Both the position numbers and the translations under genes were made by a program. From DATAFO01 sp046728935 (GTDB lineage: Bacteria; Actinomycetota; Thermoleophilia; Solirubrobacterales; 70-9), in assembly GCA_046728935.1 (NCBI GenBank), contig JBKPFS010000141.1, positions 1 to 9,800 of the forward strand: a stretch of DNA of 9,800 bases. The letters are read 5' to 3'. This document shows, one piece after another, positions 7,169 through 9,800 of the stretch; the stretch's first letter is position 1; each line of letters begins with the position of its first letter. Below the pieces are notes generated by a model. The model did not search any database, was not told where the DNA came from, and was given only the letters and a program-made list of their open reading frames with translations.

Positions 7169-7282
7169 TGCGAGGGCGTGATCGTGAACCGCGTCGGCAC
7201 ATCCGGCAAGGACAAGCTCAGGAGCGGTCCCGGCAAGGACAAGCTGAACGGCGGCCCGGGGAGGGACAAGGAGATCCAGTAG
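7169..7282 (+). pseudogene. Truncated duplicate of the RTX-like C-terminal tail
   Basis: In frame this reads CEGVIVNRVGTSGKDKL, then RSGPGKDKLNGGPG and ends RDKEIQ-stop, the same ending as the beta-helix protein upstream. Relative to that copy it lacks exactly 36 codons between two KDKL/RDKL repeats. The codon before the first Cys is TAG where the long copy has AAG, so nothing upstream can be read through. No resemblance to the long copy is visible upstream of that codon or beyond the stop. A GTG at 7178 could begin a 34-residue peptide, but no ribosome site supports it. About 8 of 13 differing bases are synonymous, which suggests the source was once under coding selection. The next gene starts 11 bases after its stop. 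Confidence 0.8.
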
Positions 7283-7292
7283 AACACCGCAC

Positions 7293-8087
7293 GTGGGCAC
7301 GCGAACCAGCTACGCGCCAGGGACGTTCTGCTGGGTCGACCTGTCCACGAGCGACCGCGAGGGCGCGAAGCGCTTCTACGGCGAGCTCTTCGGCTGGGAG
7401 TTCGAGGAGCGTCCCGGCGCGGGCGGGACCTACTCGCTGGCGGTAAGCGACGGCGAGGCGGTCGGTGCGCTCGTGGACCAGGCCTCGTCCGAGGTCGATC
7501 AGGGCCTCCCGCCGCACTGGAACAGCTACGTGAGCGTCGACGACGCCCAGGCAACCGTGCAGCGCGTGGGCGAGCTCGGCGGGACGGTGCTCGGCGACGC
7601 GTTCCCGGCGGACGACGCGGGGGTGATCGGCGTCGTCATCGACCCCGCCGGCGCGACGCTCTTCGCGTGGCAGGCGAAGGAGCACGCGGGCGCCGGGCGA
7701 GTGAACGAGCCGGGCTGCCTGTGCTGGAACGAGCTGGCGACGGACGACGTCGAGGCGGCATCGGGCTTCTACGCCGATCTGTTCGGCTGGCGGCTTGAGG
7801 AGATCGACACTCAGGGCGGCCCGCGCTACTGGACGATTCGGCACCAGGGCGCGGCCTCGGGCCGTAACGGCGGCGTCCGGGAACTGGGCCCGGCCGAGGC
7901 TGGCGCGCGGCCGAACTGGGTGCCCTACTTCGCCGCGGAGTCGACCGACGCCGTCATCGAGCGAGCGCAGGGGCTGGGGGGAAGCACCCTGGTTCCCGCG
8001 ACCCAGGTGCCGAGCGGGAGGTTCGCGGGCCTGCGTGACCCGCAGGGCGCAGCGTTCTCGATCGCCGACGGCGACTTCGACGAGTAG
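7293..8087 (+). CDS. VOC-family protein with two glyoxalase/dioxygenase-like domains
   Basis: A 264-residue protein made of two tandem vicinal-oxygen-chelate modules, about residues 9-130 and 138-260. Each opens with a matching signature: FCWVDLSTSDREGAKRFYGE then LFGW in the first, CWNELATDDVEAASGFYADL then FGW in the second. Each ends in a DP.GA.....W/D strand (VIDPAGATLFAWQ, LRDPQGAAFSIAD). The layout resembles mycobacterial and streptomycete CFP-30B/Rv0577-type proteins, whose substrates are mostly unknown; metal ligands cannot be assigned by eye. The GTG at 7293 matches the usual MG.RTSYAPGTFCWVDL N-terminus of the family; the nearest purine-rich site (AAGGAG at 7268-7273) is about 19 bases away, so initiation may be weak or leaderless. 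It converges on the ferredoxin gene with 14 bases between stops. Confidence 0.88.
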   Translation: MGTRTSYAPGTFCWVDLSTSDREGAKRFYGELFGWEFEERPGAGGTYSLAVSDGEAVGALVDQASSEVDQGLPPHWNSYVSVDDAQATVQRVGELGGTVLGDAFPADDAGVIGVVIDPAGATLFAWQAKEHAGAGRVNEPGCLCWNELATDDVEAASGFYADLFGWRLEEIDTQGGPRYWTIRHQGAASGRNGGVRELGPAEAGARPNWVPYFAAESTDAVIERAQGLGGSTLVPATQVPSGRFAGLRDPQGAAFSIADGDFDE

Positions 8088-8101
8088 CGCGCCGACTTGC
8101 C

Positions 8102-8359
8102 TCAGCGAGCGAGCTCGGTGCCGTCGTAGAGCTTCTTCACCCGCACCGTGCCGCGGGGCGCCGCCTGGATGCAGAGCTCGCAGAGGACGCACTCGTCGAG
8201 GTTCCCGCGCACGATCCCCACGCGACCGTCTTCGTTGGCGAAGATGTCCACCGGACAGACCTCCTCGAGCTTCGCCGCCAGCTCGGCGTCGCCCGCGACC
8301 TGCTGGTCCACCTCGACGTCGATGAACACGCCGTCCACGGCGCCGCCTTCGACCGTCAC
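8102..8359 (-). CDS. Small FixX-like single-cluster [4Fe-4S] ferredoxin
   Basis: An 85-residue protein from GTG 8359. Cysteines sit at C35 (CPVDIF) and C57, C60, C63 (CVLCELC). The fourth position of a classical CxxCxxCxxxCP motif is Ala (AAPRG), so C35 most likely supplies the fourth ligand, the arrangement seen in FixX-like ferredoxins with a single cluster. It should be a cytosolic electron carrier. Its GTG overlaps the alpha-subunit stop as GTGA, a 4-base overlap implying translational coupling, with a G-rich stretch about 4 bases upstream as a modest ribosome site. Sitting in one operon with a CoA ligase, it may take electrons from a ferredoxin-dependent 2-oxoacid oxidoreductase; that partner is not in the window, so this is inference. 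Confidence 0.82.
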   Translation of the reverse strand: MTVEGGAVDGVFIDVEVDQQVAGDAELAAKLEEVCPVDIFANEDGRVGIVRGNLDECVLCELCIQAAPRGTVRVKKLYDGTELAR

Positions 8360-9270
8360 GCCGCCACCCCCAGGCGCTCCTTGACGGCGCCGGGGATCTC
8401 GTCGATCCGCTCCACGATCGGAATTCCGGCGGCCTCGAGGCGGGCGATCTTCTCGGTGGCCGAGTCCTCTCGGCCCTCGACGATCGTGCCGGCATGGCCG
8501 AAGCTCATTCCCCGCATCTCCTCGTCGTCCATGAACTTTCCGGCCATGAAGGCGACGATCGGCAGCTCCGAGCCGGCCTGCTCGCGCCAATCGACGAGCT
8601 CGGCCTCCATCCGGCCGCCGGGCTCGGTGTAGATCACGATCGCCTCCGTCTGCTCGTCGCGCTCGAACAGCGGCATCAGCTCCGCGTATGTCGAGCCGAT
8701 GATCGCGTCGCCGCCGATCGAGACCGCGGTGGAGACCCCGAGGCCGGCGGCGGTGAGCGAGGAGGAGATCTCGGTCGTCATCCCGCCAGAGCGCGACATC
8801 ACGCCCACAGGGCCCGCGGCGTACGCCTTGGCGGCGTCCTTCGCCGGACCGCCGATCCCGCCAATCTTCGCGACGCCGGGGACGATCACGCCGAGGCAGT
8901 TGGGCCCGATGATCCGCGCGCCGCGAAGGGCCGCCAGCTCGACCATCTCGGCGACGTCCCGCCGCGGGATGCGCTCGGTGACGATCACGATCAGGCCGAT
9001 CCCGTTCTCGATCGCCTCGAAGACTGCGTCCTTCGTGAACGCGGGGGGGACCGTGACGACGGCTCCGTCGGGAGGCGAGCCGTGGTGCTCGACGACCTGC
9101 TCGACAGTGTCGAAGACGGGGACGCCGTGCACCTCCCGGCCCCTGCGCCCGGGCGTCACCCCGCCGACGACCTTGGAGCCGTAGTCCAGGCACTCCTTGG
9201 TCAGGTTCACCGCCTCCCGCCCGGTGATTCCCTGCACGATGAAGCTGAAATCCTCGGTCAGCAGGATCAA
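8356..9270 (-). CDS. ADP-forming CoA ligase alpha subunit (SucD-like, substrate unassigned)
   Basis: 304 residues from TTG 9270, close to the ~290 of SucD. The N-terminal CoA-binding Rossmann domain shows VQGITGREA and YGSKVVGGVTPGRRG; GPNC at 122-125 and the phosphohistidine motif GHAG with H259 follow. The family makes acyl-CoA reversibly with ATP or GTP, with the nucleotide-binding ATP-grasp domain in the beta subunit. Several motifs differ from standard SucD: SRSGGM (159-164) instead of SRSGTL, IGGDAIIGST instead of IGGDPVIGT, and FGHAG instead of MGHAG. All three resemble ATP-citrate lyase/citryl-CoA synthetase. The TTG start is supported by GGAGGAGG at 9281-9288, 10 bases upstream, and by a 4-base TTGA overlap with the beta-subunit stop. 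A longer frame reaching 9360 would run into the beta gene and encodes a meaningless Gly/Arg/Pro-rich head. Confidence 0.85.
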   Translation of the reverse strand: MILLTEDFSFIVQGITGREAVNLTKECLDYGSKVVGGVTPGRRGREVHGVPVFDTVEQVVEHHGSPPDGAVVTVPPAFTKDAVFEAIENGIGLIVIVTERIPRRDVAEMVELAALRGARIIGPNCLGVIVPGVAKIGGIGGPAKDAAKAYAAGPVGVMSRSGGMTTEISSSLTAAGLGVSTAVSIGGDAIIGSTYAELMPLFERDEQTEAIVIYTEPGGRMEAELVDWREQAGSELPIVAFMAGKFMDDEEMRGMSFGHAGTIVEGREDSATEKIARLEAAGIPIVERIDEIPGAVKERLGVAA

Positions 9271-9800
9271 CCGCGCGTCGCCTCCTCCGCGTCGCGTCCG
9301 GGGGCGACGCGGTCCGCGGGGCCCTGGATCTTCTCCACCGCCCGGCCCGCAGCTTCCCACATGGACACGGAGCGATCGCAGTACTCGACCCCGTAGCGGT
9401 CGAGGATCTTGTAGCCCTCCTCCTCCCAGGCGCCAGGGATGCGGAAGATCGCGATCGTCTCGGCCGGGTCCTTGCCCAGGCCCAGGCAGGCCTTGATCAC
9501 CCCGCGGGCGACGATGTCGACCCGGGTGTTGGAGACGATCGACATCATCACCGCGATCTTCTCGACGCCCTCCGTGCGCAGCACCTCGGTCGCCAGCCCC
9601 ATCGCCTGGGCGACCGACGGGTTGCCGCCGATCTCCGCGTAGTTGGCGGGATCGCCGCCCTGGCTGCGGACGGCGTCGGGGAGCGTGAGCGAGCCGCCGC
9701 CGGCCCCGATGACCAGCCCCAGGTTGCCGTGAAAGCCGTGGTCCTTGCCCTGGATCACCCCGCGGTGGTCGGCGGCGTCGATCGCCTTGACGTTGCGCTC
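9267..9800 (-). CDS. ADP-forming CoA ligase beta subunit (SucC-like), C-terminal part only
   Basis: The frame is open to the right edge, leaving 177 C-terminal residues. They correspond to the flavodoxin-like CoA-ligase domain of SucC: HGNLGLVIGAGGGSLTLPDAV, GG.PANYAEIGGNPS, then VMMSIVSNTRVDIVARG, IAIFRIPGAWEEEGYKIL and a final helix. The ATP-grasp domain is outside the window. Where SucC normally has FGGIVRCDLIA, this protein has SIVSNTRVDIVARG, and the following IFRIPG...EEG resembles the ATP-citrate lyase/citryl-CoA synthetase layout (IFVRRGGPNYQEG). It overlaps the alpha subunit by 4 bases (TTGA), so the two are probably translated together as one complex. Succinate is the default guess, but the substrate cannot be fixed from this fragment. 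Confidence 0.8.
   Translation of the reverse strand, partial: ERNVKAIDAADHRGVIQGKDHGFHGNLGLVIGAGGGSLTLPDAVRSQGGDPANYAEIGGNPSVAQAMGLATEVLRTEGVEKIAVMMSIVSNTRVDIVARGVIKACLGLGKDPAETIAIFRIPGAWEEEGYKILDRYGVEYCDRSVSMWEAAGRAVEKIQGPADRVAPGRDAEEATRG
9281..9288 (-). promoter_or_regulatory. Shine-Dalgarno site deciding the TTG start of the alpha subunit
   Basis: On the minus strand this reads GGAGGAGG, 10 bases before TTG 9270, inside the last codons of the beta-subunit gene. It supports the TTG as the real start and efficient initiation alongside translational coupling. Confidence 0.7.

Noticed and set aside
7218..8495. Minus-strand open frame across the VOC gene
   Set aside because: It is antisense to two recognisable VOC domains and shows no family signature.
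8360..9193. Ferredoxin as the C-terminus of a 363-residue protein in the same frame
   Set aside because: The upstream part is an Arg-rich shadow of the alpha subunit; GTG 8359 with the GTGA overlap is the sensible start.
8494..9396. Plus-strand open frame opposite the ligase alpha subunit
   Set aside because: It has biased Asp/Arg/Leu composition with no domain, and the opposite strand encodes a conserved enzyme.

Overview
The window is GC-rich, densely coded and uses GTG and TTG starts freely. It reads as an actinobacterium. A Thermoleophilia/Solirubrobacterales-like origin is my inference, from the sulfotransferase/TIGR03032 fusion and the choice-of-anchor Q protein with a glycine/aspartate-rich RTX-like tail; no rRNA or other marker is present to confirm it. 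No tRNA, rRNA, CRISPR array, transposase or phage gene was seen. No gene-free stretch exceeds 300 bases.

Left part (1-3922), acetate and acyl activation. The 3' end of a SatP/GPR1/FUN34/YaaH-type acetate transporter is followed by a full-length AMP-forming acetyl-CoA synthetase on the same strand, an uptake-plus-activation pair. Their 130-base spacer holds a strong GC hairpin. Convergent to them is a second, medium-chain-type acyl-CoA synthetase; a perfect 11-bp inverted repeat near the shared 3' ends may terminate both.

Middle part (3923-7292), an exported beta-helix protein and a fusion protein. A consensus-like promoter (TTGACA, 17 bases, TAGGGT) points at a leaderless GTG that opens a signal peptide, but the beta-helix domain lies in another frame, so the gene appears frameshifted by one base. 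Its RTX-like 3' end recurs about 2 kb downstream as an 89% identical remnant with an exact 108-base internal deletion. The two copies, in the same orientation, flank an opposite-strand gene for a sulfotransferase-like domain fused to a TIGR03032 beta-propeller-type domain. The sulfotransferase motifs lack usual PAPS-contacting hydroxyl residues.

Right part (7293-9800). A two-domain VOC (glyoxalase-like) protein converges on a minus-strand operon of three genes: an ADP-forming CoA-ligase beta subunit (cut by the window edge), its alpha subunit, and a small FixX-like single-cluster ferredoxin. The genes overlap by 4 bases at both junctions (TTGA and GTGA). Several ligase motifs look more like ATP-citrate lyase/citryl-CoA synthetase than SucCD, so the substrate is open. 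The ferredoxin suggests a link to ferredoxin-dependent 2-oxoacid oxidation, which is inference.
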